This document shows, in pieces, positions 55,362 to 64,000 of a stretch of DNA of 64,000 bases (its first letter is position 1; each line of letters opens with the position of its first letter). The position numbers and the translations under genes are program-made. A model generated the notes under the pieces. It had not been told where the DNA came from and ran no database searches. It worked only from the letters and a program-made list of their open reading frames with translations. Source of the DNA: Thermoguttaceae bacterium (GTDB lineage Bacteria > Planctomycetota > Planctomycetia > Pirellulales > Thermoguttaceae); contig JANXBW010000018.1 in NCBI GenBank assembly GCA_025060325.1, positions 1-64,000 on the forward strand, given 5' to 3'.

Positions 55362-56612
55362 CTATGCCCGACCGTTTCTTAGTTTCCCTACTAAGAGACA
55401 AGCGTTATGGCCGCCGAATCCGAAGCTGTTAGACAAAGCCACCGAAATATCCCGTTCGCGAGCTACATTGGGTGTGTAATCCAAATCGCACTCCGGGTCG
55501 GGTGTTTCGTAGTTGATCGTCGGCGGCACAACTCCGTGCACGATGGCAAGCACAGTAAAGATTAGCTCGACCCCACCACTTGCCCCCAACAAATGGCCGA
55601 TTTGGCTTTTCGTGCTAGAAATCGAGACTCGCTTCGCGTAGTCGCCAAAGACTTTCTTTATAGCGACGGTCTCTGCTTGGTCGCCTAAAGGCGTGCTTGT
55701 GCCGTGGGCGTTGATGTAGCCAACCTCTTCGGGGGAGACACCGCCGTCTTGGAGGGCAAGCGCCATTGCTCGAGCCGCCCCGACCCCGTCTTTGTCTGGC
55801 TGAGTAATGTGCGTTGCATCCGATGTGGTGCCGAAGCCGAGAAGTTCCGCGTAGATTCGGGCACCACGCTTACGGGCGTGCTCTAGCTCCTCCAGCACCA
55901 CAATGCCTGCGCCTTCGCTAAGAACGAAGCCGTCGCGCTGGGCGTCAAATGGTCGGCTCGCCCGTGGGGGGTCGTCATTTCGCTCGGAGAGGGCTCGCAT
56001 TGCGCTGAAAGCAGCAAGTCCCAATGGGGTGACAGCCGCCTCGCTCCCTCCGGTGATGACAATGTCGGTCTCTCCGTGGCGGATACTTCGGGCGGCATCG
56101 GCCACCGCATTGGCAGCGCTAGCGCAGGCGGTCGCGACGGCACCTGAGGGCCCGGTTAATCCAAAATGGATCGACACCTGGCCACTTGCCGCATTGGCCA
56201 TCATTTTCGGCACTGTGTACGGCGACACCTTCTCCGGTCCCTTATCGAGCATCCGCAGATGCTGGAGCTCGATCTCCCGCAGTCCGCCAACGCCTGACCC
56301 GATAATCACGCCGCACCGTGTGGGATCTTCTTTTGAGAAGTCCAGACCGGCGTCGCGAACGGCATCAATAGCGGCAACCAAGGCAAATTGGGTAAAACGG
56401 TCAAGCCTCTTGACTTCCTTGTCCGGGATGTACTGTTCCGGGTAAAAGTCGCTGACTTCCCCCCCAATTTGAGAACGGAACTGAGAGGCGTCAAACAGAC
56501 TTATCCGCCTGATCCCACTTTCGCCGCGGACAAGGCGTTCCCACACCGTGGGGACGTGACATCCCAAGGGGGTAACCAACCCCATTCCGGTAATGACTAC
56601 TCGGCGTCTCAT
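55362..56612 (-). CDS. fabF: 3-oxoacyl-[acyl-carrier-protein] synthase II
   Basis: 416 aa, normal length. The nucleophile is Cys163 in [10 protein letters not shown]. The two catalytic histidines appear in [15 protein letters not shown] and [11 protein letters not shown], with the conserved lysine in STKSQIGH. The N-terminus [17 protein letters not shown] is typical. It condenses malonyl-ACP with acyl-ACP in chain elongation. It starts 4 nt before the acpP stop (ATGA overlap), so the two are translationally coupled. The intact catalytic set contrasts with the degenerate KS-like gene about 2 kb downstream. Confidence 0.97.
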   Translation of the reverse strand: MRRRVVITGMGLVTPLGCHVPTVWERLVRGESGIRRISLFDASQFRSQIGGEVSDFYPEQYIPDKEVKRLDRFTQFALVAAIDAVRDAGLDFSKEDPTRCGVIIGSGVGGLREIELQHLRMLDKGPEKVSPYTVPKMMANAASGQVSIHFGLTGPSGAVATACASAANAVADAARSIRHGETDIVITGGSEAAVTPLGLAAFSAMRALSERNDDPPRASRPFDAQRDGFVLSEGAGIVVLEELEHARKRGARIYAELLGFGTTSDATHITQPDKDGVGAARAMALALQDGGVSPEEVGYINAHGTSTPLGDQAETVAIKKVFGDYAKRVSISSTKSQIGHLLGASGGVELIFTVLAIVHGVVPPTINYETPDPECDLDYTPNVARERDISVALSNSFGFGGHNACLLVGKLRNGRA

Positions 56613-56893
56613 GATTCATCCGAAACAGCCTGTTCCTTGCTTTCCTGACTGCTGAGAACCGCCCGCTCAATGTGCTCAATCGCCTGGCCAACAGTCTGGA
56701 TTTTCTCCGCTACCTCTTCAGGAATGGATATTTGGAAGGCGTCCTCCAACGCCATGACAAGCTCGATCTGGTCGAGGGAATCAGCACCCAGATCATTGAT
56801 GAAGTGGCTTTCCGGGGTAATTTCGCTTCGGCTGACACCTAATTCTTCAGCAATAATGTCCATTACTTTTTCTGCGATTTTACTCACTTCCAC
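56609..56893 (-). CDS. acpP: Acyl carrier protein
   Basis: 94 aa. The phosphopantetheine serine is Ser39 in [17 protein letters not shown], and the preceding FINDLGAD is canonical. The C-terminus is extended and acidic ([11 protein letters not shown]). It carries growing acyl chains for FabD, FabF and FabG encoded alongside. It overlaps fabF by 4 nt. Upstream there is a 786-nt gap to fabG, unusually long within this cluster, so acpP-fabF may have their own promoter. The start ATG 56893 is preceded by a GGAGGA-type purine run. Confidence 0.97.
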   Translation of the reverse strand: MEVSKIAEKVMDIIAEELGVSRSEITPESHFINDLGADSLDQIELVMALEDAFQISIPEEVAEKIQTVGQAIEHIERAVLSSQESKEQAVSDES

Positions 56894-57679
56894 GTCCTCC
56901 TACACCATCACCTGAATCGAACCAACGCTCATCAAGACCGAGCTCTAAACTCGGTCCTAGAAAGTTTCGTCATCTTTGCCAGGCGCCTAAAGGACCGGTA
57001 GCAAGCCCGCGGACGGTCCCATAAAGATTAACCGTCTTGTGCAAAATCGCAAGATTCCCCGCTTTGTCGGCAAACGGGAAACGCCACATCCCTGCTATTC
57101 CACCGCCGAAAACGGGGCGGTTTTCGGGCCATCTATAGCGTTCCTACAGACTTCGCGTCCAGCTCAATCCGAGTTGTTTCAGGAAACCGATCCTCAAAAA
57201 GGGGATAACCAATCCCCTCCAGAAGGTGACGAACCTGCCTAACGGGCCGAAGTCTGAGTTCTCCACTTACTGGCTTAGCCGGCCCCGCGCCGCTAACGGC
57301 CGAGTTTAACTCCTCCTTGCCAGAAAGGTCCGGCAGTAACGCTGGCCAAAGTCAAGCTCTTTCCGTAGCAGCCCGCACCGTATCTCCAGATACATCCTTG
57401 TCGTTTTCGACCAGCTTGCGGGACCTCAGCCGGGCACACCCCTGAGTGTCACCCGGTCGTTTGGTCAACGCCCCTCGAACCTCGGGAGTGGCTTCCGGTT
57501 TAGCCGGGGCAAACCCGCAACTGAGCAAGCGAGCTGGTCCTGGACGAATGTTGATCCCGTTGGCTTCACACTAAACCTGGGTTTAGAAGCTCGAAAAACC
57601 CAAAGCTGGCCAGTTCTTTTCCTTGTAAACTCAGCTAGTAAATTCCTGTTAACCTTATGGACCGTGTGCGGGCACCAAC
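56894..57679. other. Unusually long gap between fabG and acpP
   Basis: 786 nt inside an otherwise compact fab cluster. Plus-strand frames (for example about 57039-57242) have no recognisable motif. No RNA or repeat is identified. A promoter for acpP-fabF is the simplest content. Confidence 0.45.
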
Positions 57680-58450
57680 TTAAGCCGTCAATCCTCCATC
57701 AACGACCAGGACATGGCCGGTGATAAACCCCGCGGCCTCACTGCAGAGAAATAAGACCGCATCAGCTACATCTTGGGGGTCCCCCAAGCGACCCAGAGGG
57801 GTACGTTGTTTAATTTCCTCGATCACTTCTTGGCCCAACTTGGCACTCATTTCTGTGCCGATAAACCCCGGAGCGACCGCGTTGACGGTGATATTACGTT
57901 TTGCTAACTCCCGCGCTAGCGTCCTTGTCAGACCAATAAGTCCCGCCTTGCTGGCTGAATAGTTGGCTTGGCCAGGATTGCCGATCATTCCCGAGACACT
58001 GGCGATGTTGACAATCCGTCCCGAATGGGCTCGGATCATCGCCTTGGCCACCGCCCGGCACATCAGGAAAGCACCCCGCAAGTTGACATTAAGTACTGCG
58101 TCCCATTCGTCGTCTTTCATCCGCAGGATAAGATTGTCCCGGGTAATGCCCGCGTTGTTGACAAGGATGTCAATCCGCGAAAATGTCTTAAGCACGTCTT
58201 GGACCATGCGGTCCACCTGAGCAGCATCACTGACGTCGCACACCCAGCCCTTGGCCCGAAAACCTTTGCTTTCAATTCCGGCGACGGTTCCATCCAAAAG
58301 CTCCTTATTGATGTCCACACATGCTACAGTGGCCCCGGCATCGGCTAGCGAAAAGGCAATCGCCTGACCGATTCCTCGTCCAGCGCCAGTAACAAGCGCC
58401 ACCTTGTCCCTCAGATCCACGCGTAAACGGGATGCGGTTTCCGCGCTCAT
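57680..58450 (-). CDS. fabG: 3-oxoacyl-[acyl-carrier-protein] reductase
   Basis: 256 aa. The NADPH-binding TGAGRGIGQAIA is at residues 21-32, then NNAGITRDNLILRMKDDEWD, the FabG-specific stretch. The catalytic triad reads Ser151 (IASVSG), Tyr164 and Lys168 (QANYSASKAG). The C-terminus FITGHVLVVDGG completes the SDR fold. It reduces 3-ketoacyl-ACP. The neighbours fabD upstream and acpP downstream support the assignment. ATG 58450 begins the longest frame. Confidence 0.97.
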   Translation of the reverse strand: MSAETASRLRVDLRDKVALVTGAGRGIGQAIAFSLADAGATVACVDINKELLDGTVAGIESKGFRAKGWVCDVSDAAQVDRMVQDVLKTFSRIDILVNNAGITRDNLILRMKDDEWDAVLNVNLRGAFLMCRAVAKAMIRAHSGRIVNIASVSGMIGNPGQANYSASKAGLIGLTRTLARELAKRNITVNAVAPGFIGTEMSAKLGQEVIEEIKQRTPLGRLGDPQDVADAVLFLCSEAAGFITGHVLVVDGGLTA

Positions 58451-58661
58451 GAGGAATTCCTCTTGGCCCGCCTCCTCACAGGAACGATCAATGGTGAAGC
58501 AGTCAACTCACCGACGACAACGGCAAGGCCTGCCGGTCTGCCTCACCGCTGCCTTCCCAAAGGGCGAATTGTTCGGGAGTGTTTCTTGCATCCTCAGCAA
58601 TCGTGTTTCGAGCTGAGGTTTGCCCTCCTGCCCTGCGCGAGTTTTCGGCCGGCGAAGTCCG

Positions 58662-59570
58662 CTATACTTCTACCCCGTAACAAGCCACGTTCCTGTCGAT
58701 CCGCCGCATCAGTCCACGTAAAACACGCCCAGGCCCCACTTCGTAAAACTGGTCGAAACCGGCCGCCAGCAGGTACCGCATCGATTCCTCCCAGCGAACC
58801 GGCTCGATAACTTGCCGGATCAACAGCTCCCGAATCTCCTCCGGATCATCGTGCGGCCGGGCATCCACGTTAGAGATGACGGGAATCCGAGGTCGACGCA
58901 GCCGGGCCGTTGCGATGGCCTCAGCCAACTTTTGGTCGGCAGGCTTCATAATCGGGGTATGAAATGCCCCTGCGACTGCAACCGGTACTACCCGCGAGGC
59001 ACCCGCCTTGACCGCTAAATCCGCGGCCCGTTCGCAAGCTGCCGTTGTCCCCGAAATCACGGTAACCCCTGGGCAAAGGAGGTTGGCTACTCGCAGGATT
59101 TCGCCCTGGCTTGCCTGTTCGCAGATGCGCTCGACCTCCACCAATTCAAGCCCCAGGATGCTGATCATGCCTCCCGGTGTGGCCTCTGAGGCCTGCTGCA
59201 TTGCTGCCCCTCGGCGCTGGACGATAAGCAGCCCCTCGGGAAACTCCATTACGCCGGCAAAAACCAGGGCGCTGTATTCACCCAGGCTGAGCCCGGCCGC
59301 GGCCTCGCAGGCGAGCACGACGTCGGGAGACTCCGCCCGGAGAGCCTCGACGGCGGCTAAACTGGTCACAAAGATGGCAGGCTGACTGTAAATGGTGGAA
59401 TCCAAAGTCTCGGCCGGCCCGTTGAAGCAAAGCTGGGCCAGATCGTACCCCAGGATTTTGCCTGCCTCATCAAACAAACGGCGAGCTGCGGGAAGCGACT
59501 CGTAAAGCCGCTTCCCCATTCCGACAAACTGGGCGCCCTGCCCGGGGAAAAGAAAGGCAATTCGGCTCAA
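58662..59570 (-). CDS. fabD: Malonyl-CoA:ACP transacylase
   Basis: 302 aa. FLFPGQGAQFVGMG lies at the N-terminus. The serine nucleophile is Ser95 in AAGLSLGEYSALVFAG, a GxSxG motif in which the usual His after the first Gly is Leu. The conserved arginine is in IVQRRGAAMQ and the general-base His204 in VAGAFHTPIM. It loads malonyl groups onto AcpP for the FabF reaction. It lies 33 nt after rpmF and 211 nt before fabG on the same strand. plsX and fabH, common neighbours in other bacteria, are absent between rpmF and fabD. Confidence 0.96.
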   Translation of the reverse strand: MSRIAFLFPGQGAQFVGMGKRLYESLPAARRLFDEAGKILGYDLAQLCFNGPAETLDSTIYSQPAIFVTSLAAVEALRAESPDVVLACEAAAGLSLGEYSALVFAGVMEFPEGLLIVQRRGAAMQQASEATPGGMISILGLELVEVERICEQASQGEILRVANLLCPGVTVISGTTAACERAADLAVKAGASRVVPVAVAGAFHTPIMKPADQKLAEAIATARLRRPRIPVISNVDARPHDDPEEIRELLIRQVIEPVRWEESMRYLLAAGFDQFYEVGPGRVLRGLMRRIDRNVACYGVEV

Positions 59571-59603
59571 GCGAGGGGTCCCCTCCGGTGGGAATGCCGG
59601 CCG

Positions 59604-59783
59604 TTACTTTTCCTTTTCCTCCACAGTCCGCCCCATGTAGTAGCCGCAATTCGGGCAGACGCGATGCGGGAGGGTGGGCTTGCTGCACTTCCCGCACAGC
59701 ACGAGCTGCTTCGGCTTTAAGGCGTCGTGAGCACGACGGGAACCGGTCCGGGCGTTACTATGCCTTCTTTTAGGAACAGCCAT
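59604..59783 (-). CDS. rpmF: 50S ribosomal protein L32
   Basis: 59 aa from ATG 59783. It begins MAVPKRRHSNARTGSRRAH, the standard L32 start, and contains the CGKC and CPNCG cysteine pairs that bind zinc in the C+ form. It ends with a charged tail (GRTVEEKEK). The upstream five codons of the longer frame are not L32-like. It opens the fab cluster, the common rpmF-fab order, which couples lipid and ribosome production in many bacteria. The DUF177 gene usually upstream is not here. Confidence 0.96.
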   Translation of the reverse strand: MAVPKRRHSNARTGSRRAHDALKPKQLVLCGKCSKPTLPHRVCPNCGYYMGRTVEEKEK

Positions 59784-60719
59784 GGCCTCAGTCCGCAAGA
59801 CCCCTATTCTTTACCAAAACCAGGAAGTACCAGATGTTTTCTTCGGCTTAAGTTACCGACCTCGCGGCAATGTCTCCGCAGGGCATCAGAAGTTTTCCCA
59901 CGCCGCAAAGTCTGTGGAAATTTCGAGCGACACTGAAGTATCCGAAATTACTAACAGCGGCGTCACGGCAGGTCCGTCCCCCCGGGTAGCAAAGGATCAT
60001 TTACCAGGAGTCTATCTTTGCTCCCGCCACCAATAAAACAAACCTCCCGTGAGGAGCGGTGACCACTGATCGGTCGGCGACACCGCCCGGGAGGCCGGCG
60101 AGCCCGACATTTTACTAAGCCCAGTTGCGGGGAACAACCGGAGCCTTTTAAGGGCTTCACTAAATGGGTACGGAATGGTCCACCATAGTCCCTCTCGGGG
60201 AGTGTTCCAACCCCCAATTCGAGAATACCTACAGACAGCCAGCGCAATCAATGAGTTAAAGCCGTGGGGTAGCCATTGCACGTTCAATGGCCCCAGTGTT
60301 GGAGGAGCGCACGGGGAAGTCCCCTTTCCCACAAAACGCCGAAACGGTTTGCGGATCGGGCCATGGCGACTTCTACTGGGTCGGAATGACGGGGCATGCT
60401 GCCCCCGGCCCGAAAATCGTCCGACAAAAGCGACAACTTTGCGGGCCGGAGCACCCGGGAAGTTTGTAACGTGGGAATCTCGACGGCTCCGCCCGGGAAG
60501 ATCCTATGAGTCCGAGTGGGACTCTGAACTTCGGGGCTATAACGCGACGAAGCAAACTGACAACACGGGAAAAAAAGCTCCTCCGGCGGACGGGCAGAGC
60601 CACCATTTCTCTGGAATTTTGTGGGACAGCTCAGATTTGGACGGCCGGGGTCCGCGAGGGGCGGCCTCCAAAGGGGAGATGCTGGCCAGCACGGGCCGAG
60701 CGCTTCCCAACAAACTCGC
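59784..60719. other. Long gap upstream of rpmF with a minus-strand terminator-like hairpin
   Basis: 936 nt. Plus-strand frames of up to 211 codons occur but overlap each other and the PQQ-protein gene, and show no motif. The only structure I can support is the hairpin at 60043-60094, listed separately. Promoters for the rpmF-fab cluster must lie just upstream of 59783. Confidence 0.4.
60043..60094 (-). terminator. Large hairpin, terminator-like on the minus strand
   Basis: CCTCCCG (60043-60049) and GCGGTG (60056-60061) pair with CACCGC (60081-60086) and CGGGAGG (60088-60094), with a 6-nt internal bulge. On the minus strand the stem is followed by TTTGTTTTATT, as an intrinsic terminator should be. 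The nearest upstream minus-strand gene ends at 60720, so it would cap a long 3' tail or an unrecognised RNA. Confidence 0.55.
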
Positions 60720-62186
60720 TTATTTCACTTCCCCCTCTCGCGTCTGGCGAATGTCATAGCACCAAAGGTTGTCATGGTGCCGGAGGTAAAGCCGGCCGTC
60801 GCAAATTACCGGATGGGCCCAAGCGTCCCGAACTTTTCCGCAGGGCAGCTGAAACTCACCCACGAAATCGAACTGCTTGCGCGAGGGGTCAATCAGGGCC
60901 ACCTTCCCCGACTCGTCCAAAACATAAAGCCGCCGGTCGGCATAAATGGCTGCCCCGGTGGTTAGCTGTTTTGTCTCCGCCAATGTCTGGCCGGTTTGCC
61001 AATCGATGGCAAACCACCACTTTGGTCGCCGATAACCACCGATCCACAGAACCCCATCCACAAGGACCCCGGAGCCAGTCACCGTGTCGACCGGATGGGT
61101 CCAGAGGTGTTCGGGGGCGAGCTTTTCCTTGCCCCCTATGAGCCGGTATTGACGCCCAAGTTGTGTGTAAGGTGTGACATAGAAGATACGGCCATCGCCA
61201 AAGATGGGCGTCGAGACATTCGTATCAAACTGGTTCCGAAGCGGAACTGTCCACAGTAGCTTGCCGGTTTCTGCATCAACACCGAACCCGTAAGCAGCCG
61301 AACAATTGGCGATCACCGCTCGGCCAGCCCAACGGAAAATAATGGGCGAGCTATGGGACACGAAGTCATCGGCCGAGATAGGGGGCGTTGTCCACAACAT
61401 TTTGCCGGTGTTCTTGTCGAGGGCTGCCATCAGCGCGCGGCGACCCCCGGGAGTGATGATCAAGCGATCTTTGTAAACCAAGAGGCATTCGCTAATTCCC
61501 CAAGGGATTTCCCGCCCCTCAAAGACGCGAAGCATATCCACCGCCCATAGCTCTTTGCCGGACTGCGAATCAAAGCAAGCCACTCGACCATGAGCGTTAC
61601 AGTGATACAACTTTCCTTCGGAATAGGCGCAGCTTGCCCGTGCACCAGGGTAAGAGCCAAGCCAAGCCTCTCCATTTTCCGTCTTCCACAAAAGATTTCC
61701 TGCCGTGTCGAAGCTGAAAATGACTAATCTGTCGCCGACATCTCCCGCAACGTACACACGGTCGCCGACGACAATTGGCGAGGCCCAGCCCCGCCCCAGC
61801 CCGGTTGCTGTCCACAAGAGTTGAGGACCACCGGGAGGCCAGGAGGCAAGCAACCCTTTCTCATCACTAATCCCGTCCCGACGTTTGCCCCGCCACTGCG
61901 GCCAGCCCGGCTCCGGCGAGGCTAATAGGCCATTGACCACATTCTTCTCCACCGAGCCTGGACTGCCTGCGGTTGGAGGAATGCTCTCACCGCTCTCGGC
62001 CACTTGGCTGCTGCCGGTTGACGCCGAAGCGTTTACGGAAAGGGCGGCGGTCGATAGGTGTCCAACCGACTCCGTGGCTTGCGAACTTCCGCTGCAACTT
62101 GTCGCCATAAAGCAAAAAAGGCCAAGCACACTAATCCCGGCGGCAACCTGAAATAGAGCGTTCGAAATCGTTGACCAATTCGGCAC
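60720..62186 (-). CDS. PQQ-like beta-propeller repeat lipoprotein
   Basis: About 488 aa from GTG 62186, which has AGGAGG (62194-62199) 7 nt upstream; the longer ATG frame at 62264 lacks this. A lipobox is present (LFCFMATSCSGSS). Propeller blades repeat WPQWRGKRRDG, LLWTATGLGRGWASPIVVGDRVYVAG, GRVACFDSQSGKELWAVDM, ALDKNTGKMLWTTPP and VDAETGKLLWTVPL, the W-x-x-G-type PQQ/BamB pattern. Such outer-membrane or periplasmic propellers are abundant in planctomycetes and mostly of unknown function. The Ser/Ala-rich linker after the lipobox is typical of exported planctomycete proteins. Confidence 0.9.
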   Translation of the reverse strand: MPNWSTISNALFQVAAGISVLGLFCFMATSCSGSSQATESVGHLSTAALSVNASASTGSSQVAESGESIPPTAGSPGSVEKNVVNGLLASPEPGWPQWRGKRRDGISDEKGLLASWPPGGPQLLWTATGLGRGWASPIVVGDRVYVAGDVGDRLVIFSFDTAGNLLWKTENGEAWLGSYPGARASCAYSEGKLYHCNAHGRVACFDSQSGKELWAVDMLRVFEGREIPWGISECLLVYKDRLIITPGGRRALMAALDKNTGKMLWTTPPISADDFVSHSSPIIFRWAGRAVIANCSAAYGFGVDAETGKLLWTVPLRNQFDTNVSTPIFGDGRIFYVTPYTQLGRQYRLIGGKEKLAPEHLWTHPVDTVTGSGVLVDGVLWIGGYRRPKWWFAIDWQTGQTLAETKQLTTGAAIYADRRLYVLDESGKVALIDPSRKQFDFVGEFQLPCGKVRDAWAHPVICDGRLYLRHHDNLWCYDIRQTREGEVK

Positions 62187-62309
62187 GAGGGACCCTCCTA
62201 AGACTAAGTGGTAGCCTTGATCAAATTTTTTTAGGAAGGAAGATTGGGGACCGCACTGAGACATAGAGGACAGTTACGTTGGCAATTGCAGCGGGAACTC
62301 CCGTTGCTA

Positions 62310-63296
62310 TTATTCGAAGGAAATGCCAATTTCTTTTCCCACCGCAAAAATATGTTGCTTAGAGCGTTCGTATTCTTCCGGTCCTGCCAAATGCTCCATC
62401 ATCAACGGCGGTTGCTGAGGAAGCTCGGACAAGCGCCGCAGGTAGGTGCGATAGTCCAACACACCGGTGCCGATGACCACTTCCCGGAAATGGATCTGCA
62501 TCTCGACTTCCCAGGCCACGTCTTTCGCATGACAACTTACGATCCATGGCCCAAGTTTATCGAAACATTCGTTGATGACCCTCGTGTTATCGTAGAACCT
62601 CTGTGGACTATTGATGAGATTGCACGGATCCAAATGAACGCCAAAAGCTTCGCGACCCACAGCCAGGATCATCTCTTTGTAACTGTCAGCGCTATCGGGA
62701 AACGCCCAGCCCATCATTTCATAACAGAACTTGGCCCGTTTCGGCTTGACGGTGTCGATGATTCGGCGAGCATTTTCTACGGCTATGTCGAAGAATTCGC
62801 GGCTCAAATTTTTAGGGTGAGGCCCAAACCAAACTTTCTCGTTAAACGAGCCGGCGATGTTAACGCAACATAAGGCGCCCAGCTCATCAGCCAAAGCTAG
62901 GCCTTCGCACACTCGGTCGAAGTTCTCCTTACGCCTAGCTGGGTCGGGATCCATTAGATTGCACCATCGGCCCACTTCGGCGATAACCACGTCGTGCTTG
63001 GAAAACGCGGCGGAAATGTCGCGGATTCGCTCCTTGTCGCTTAAAGAGACAGCCGGGCAGTAGGCAGCGCGATAACCTAGCCGGCGGTGAGCAACTGCTA
63101 ATTCCTCTGGATCCTGTGGCGGATTAAAGATCGGCCCACCCAGCCGAACGGGGTACCGAGGCACACCCCCGCAACAAGTCTCAGCCGTGGGGGTTCCCAG
63201 TGCTCGCGCCCGGCAACTTCGGAAGGGTTCAACGGCCGCAAAGACCGCGGCGACGCTTAGGCTGGCAAATCCACGTCGGGAGAATTTCGGAGGCAT
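62310..63296 (-). CDS. Tat-exported sugar phosphate isomerase/epimerase-like TIM barrel
   Basis: 328 aa. The N-terminus has SRRGFASLSVAAVFAA, a twin-arginine signal. The AP-endonuclease-2/xylose-isomerase-like barrel contains KFCYEMMGWAFPDSA (metal Glu), FGVHLDPCNLIN (Asp/His metal region), WIVSCHAKDVAW (His) and VIGTGVLDYRTYLRRL. It is related in type to the gene at 31359 but diverged. The reaction is probably isomerisation or epimerisation of a sugar or inositol in the periplasm. GGGAGG lies about 8 nt before ATG 63296. The PQQ-propeller gene is downstream on the same strand. Confidence 0.88.
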   Translation of the reverse strand: MPPKFSRRGFASLSVAAVFAAVEPFRSCRARALGTPTAETCCGGVPRYPVRLGGPIFNPPQDPEELAVAHRRLGYRAAYCPAVSLSDKERIRDISAAFSKHDVVIAEVGRWCNLMDPDPARRKENFDRVCEGLALADELGALCCVNIAGSFNEKVWFGPHPKNLSREFFDIAVENARRIIDTVKPKRAKFCYEMMGWAFPDSADSYKEMILAVGREAFGVHLDPCNLINSPQRFYDNTRVINECFDKLGPWIVSCHAKDVAWEVEMQIHFREVVIGTGVLDYRTYLRRLSELPQQPPLMMEHLAGPEEYERSKQHIFAVGKEIGISFE

Positions 63297-63941
63297 AATG
63301 TGATCCTCCCAAAAGGTATAACCCGATGCTTTAAGGGAAAGGCTGCGTCTCTTCTGGAGGCACCTGCGCCAAGTAAAGTTGCTCGGGAACCCTTCTCTGA
63401 ACTCCTCTTAAATGCTTTTCAAATGCTTTATGAATTGCAGCTTAAAAAGCTTTTTCAGCTCCGGCTAAATGATAGCGGCACGATGACGCTGCGTCATGCG
63501 CGATTGGGGTCACTAATATTTTGACCAAGAAAAATCTCGAATCGCCGCCCGCAGCTGAGGGTTTCAGATTGGCACGTGGAATAAACACAGAGGGCCTACC
63601 CATTTGTGTCCATCGCTCATCGTTACTTCCGAGGGCGGGTCCGCCTCCCAATGAAGAGCCCAAAAAGCACCAGCCGGCTGGGGAAATCTGGGCAAACTTT
63701 GCGGGCGTCACGGGTTTTTTCCGTTTCGACGATCAATCCGGCCGATTCCTTCTGATGCCGTATGGTGTCGCAGGCGCCCAGAATCGGCCTCCAGAACGCC
63801 GGCATTGCCACGGCTGTGCCTTCTTTAATCCGATGTGTCCTGCCGCCAGGTGAAACGCCACCTCCGTTAGCCTCGAAGAAGCCACGAATCGCGAATTATG
63901 AATCACGGGGAAAGTCGGAACTTTTTCCTGAGGGGTTAACC
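63297..63941. other. Intergenic region between divergent genes at the right end
   Basis: 645 nt. A 110-codon plus-strand frame (about 63521-63853) begins with TTG and has no recognisable motif, so it was not accepted. The purine run before ATG 63942 supports the next gene. Confidence 0.4.
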
Positions 63942-64000
63942 ATGTTCAGGAGTTGCCTGTCGATCGGAATTGGGCTTCTGCTCGTAGGGGTTGCCTGCCC
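63942..64000 (+). CDS. N-terminus of a probable lipoprotein, cut by the window edge
   Basis: Only 19 codons are visible. MFRSCLSIGIGLLLVGVAC looks like a signal peptide ending in a lipobox (VGVAC). A GAGGGG run about 6 nt upstream supports ATG 63942. The rest of the gene lies outside the window. Confidence 0.6.
   Translation, partial: MFRSCLSIGIGLLLVGVAC

Noticed and set aside
60506-61141. 211-codon plus-strand frame
   Set aside because: It lies antisense to the well-supported PQQ-propeller gene for half its length and has Pro/Arg-rich shadow-like composition.
63521-63853. 110-codon plus-strand frame beginning TTG
   Set aside because: No motif, weak start and odd composition; considered noise in the gap.

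Overview
The window looks like chromosomal DNA of a planctomycete, probably a Pirellulales relative. The evidence is a DUF1559 protein with a prepilin-type N-terminus next to a tiny lipoprotein, Tat-exported sugar isomerase/epimerase-like proteins, a type I sulfatase, a PQQ-like beta-propeller, HEAT-repeat secreted proteins with Ala/Pro/Gln-rich linkers, and many long gene-poor gaps. GC is moderate and even. I saw no phage, conjugation, CRISPR or recognisable transposase genes. The nearest genus (for example a thermophile such as Thermogutta) is a guess from style.

Layout. 0-5.6 kb: a minus-strand carbohydrate set (GMC oxidoreductase, large DUF5703/LamG/toroid glycoside-hydrolase-like protein, Gfo/Idh/MocA dehydrogenase). 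6-9.4 kb: glnB and glnD, nitrogen signalling. 9.4-17.2 kb: a multi-TM glycosyltransferase-like protein, two lipoproteins, DUF1559, birA and a small conserved-looking protein. 17.8-25.2 kb: thyX, an orphan ParA, a flavodoxin-fold oxidoreductase, a HAD hydrolase, a HEAT-repeat protein and a polytopic membrane protein. 26-34 kb: a TolC-like outer-membrane protein with a long tail, a histidine phosphatase, then a minus-strand group (sulfatase, xylose-isomerase-like barrel, fucose-isomerase-like Tat protein). 34.8-43.3 kb: fabI, an HpcH/HpaI aldolase, a beta-helix protein, asnB and a DegP/HtrA protease. 43.5-47.4 kb: polX, a TGS GTPase and csrA. 47.4-49.6 kb: a 2.2-kb stretch with tRNA-Glu, copies of an apparently undescribed ~136-nt repeat and a hairpin cluster. 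49.6-59.8 kb: a HEAT-repeat protein, a ketosynthase-like protein without its catalytic Cys, a secretin-like protein, and the fatty-acid cluster rpmF-fabD-fabG-acpP-fabF (transcribed right to left). 60.7-64 kb: a PQQ-propeller lipoprotein, another Tat sugar epimerase-like protein and the start of a lipoprotein.

How the parts work together. GlnD would uridylylate GlnB at Tyr51. FabD, FabG, FabF, AcpP and FabI together cover most of type II fatty-acid elongation; FabH and FabZ are not here. The sulfatase, the isomerase-like proteins, the GH-like enzyme, the GMC and MocA proteins and the beta-helix protein suggest breakdown of sulfated or unusual polysaccharides, a common planctomycete lifestyle.

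The most interesting signals are the ~136-nt repeat family (one copy abutting tRNA-Glu, one just upstream of the beta-helix gene, one inverted and diverged, each carrying a terminator-like T-tract), the Cys-to-Glu/His-to-Gln ketosynthase-like protein near the fab cluster, and a cluster of nested perfect stems at 49.33-49.45 kb.
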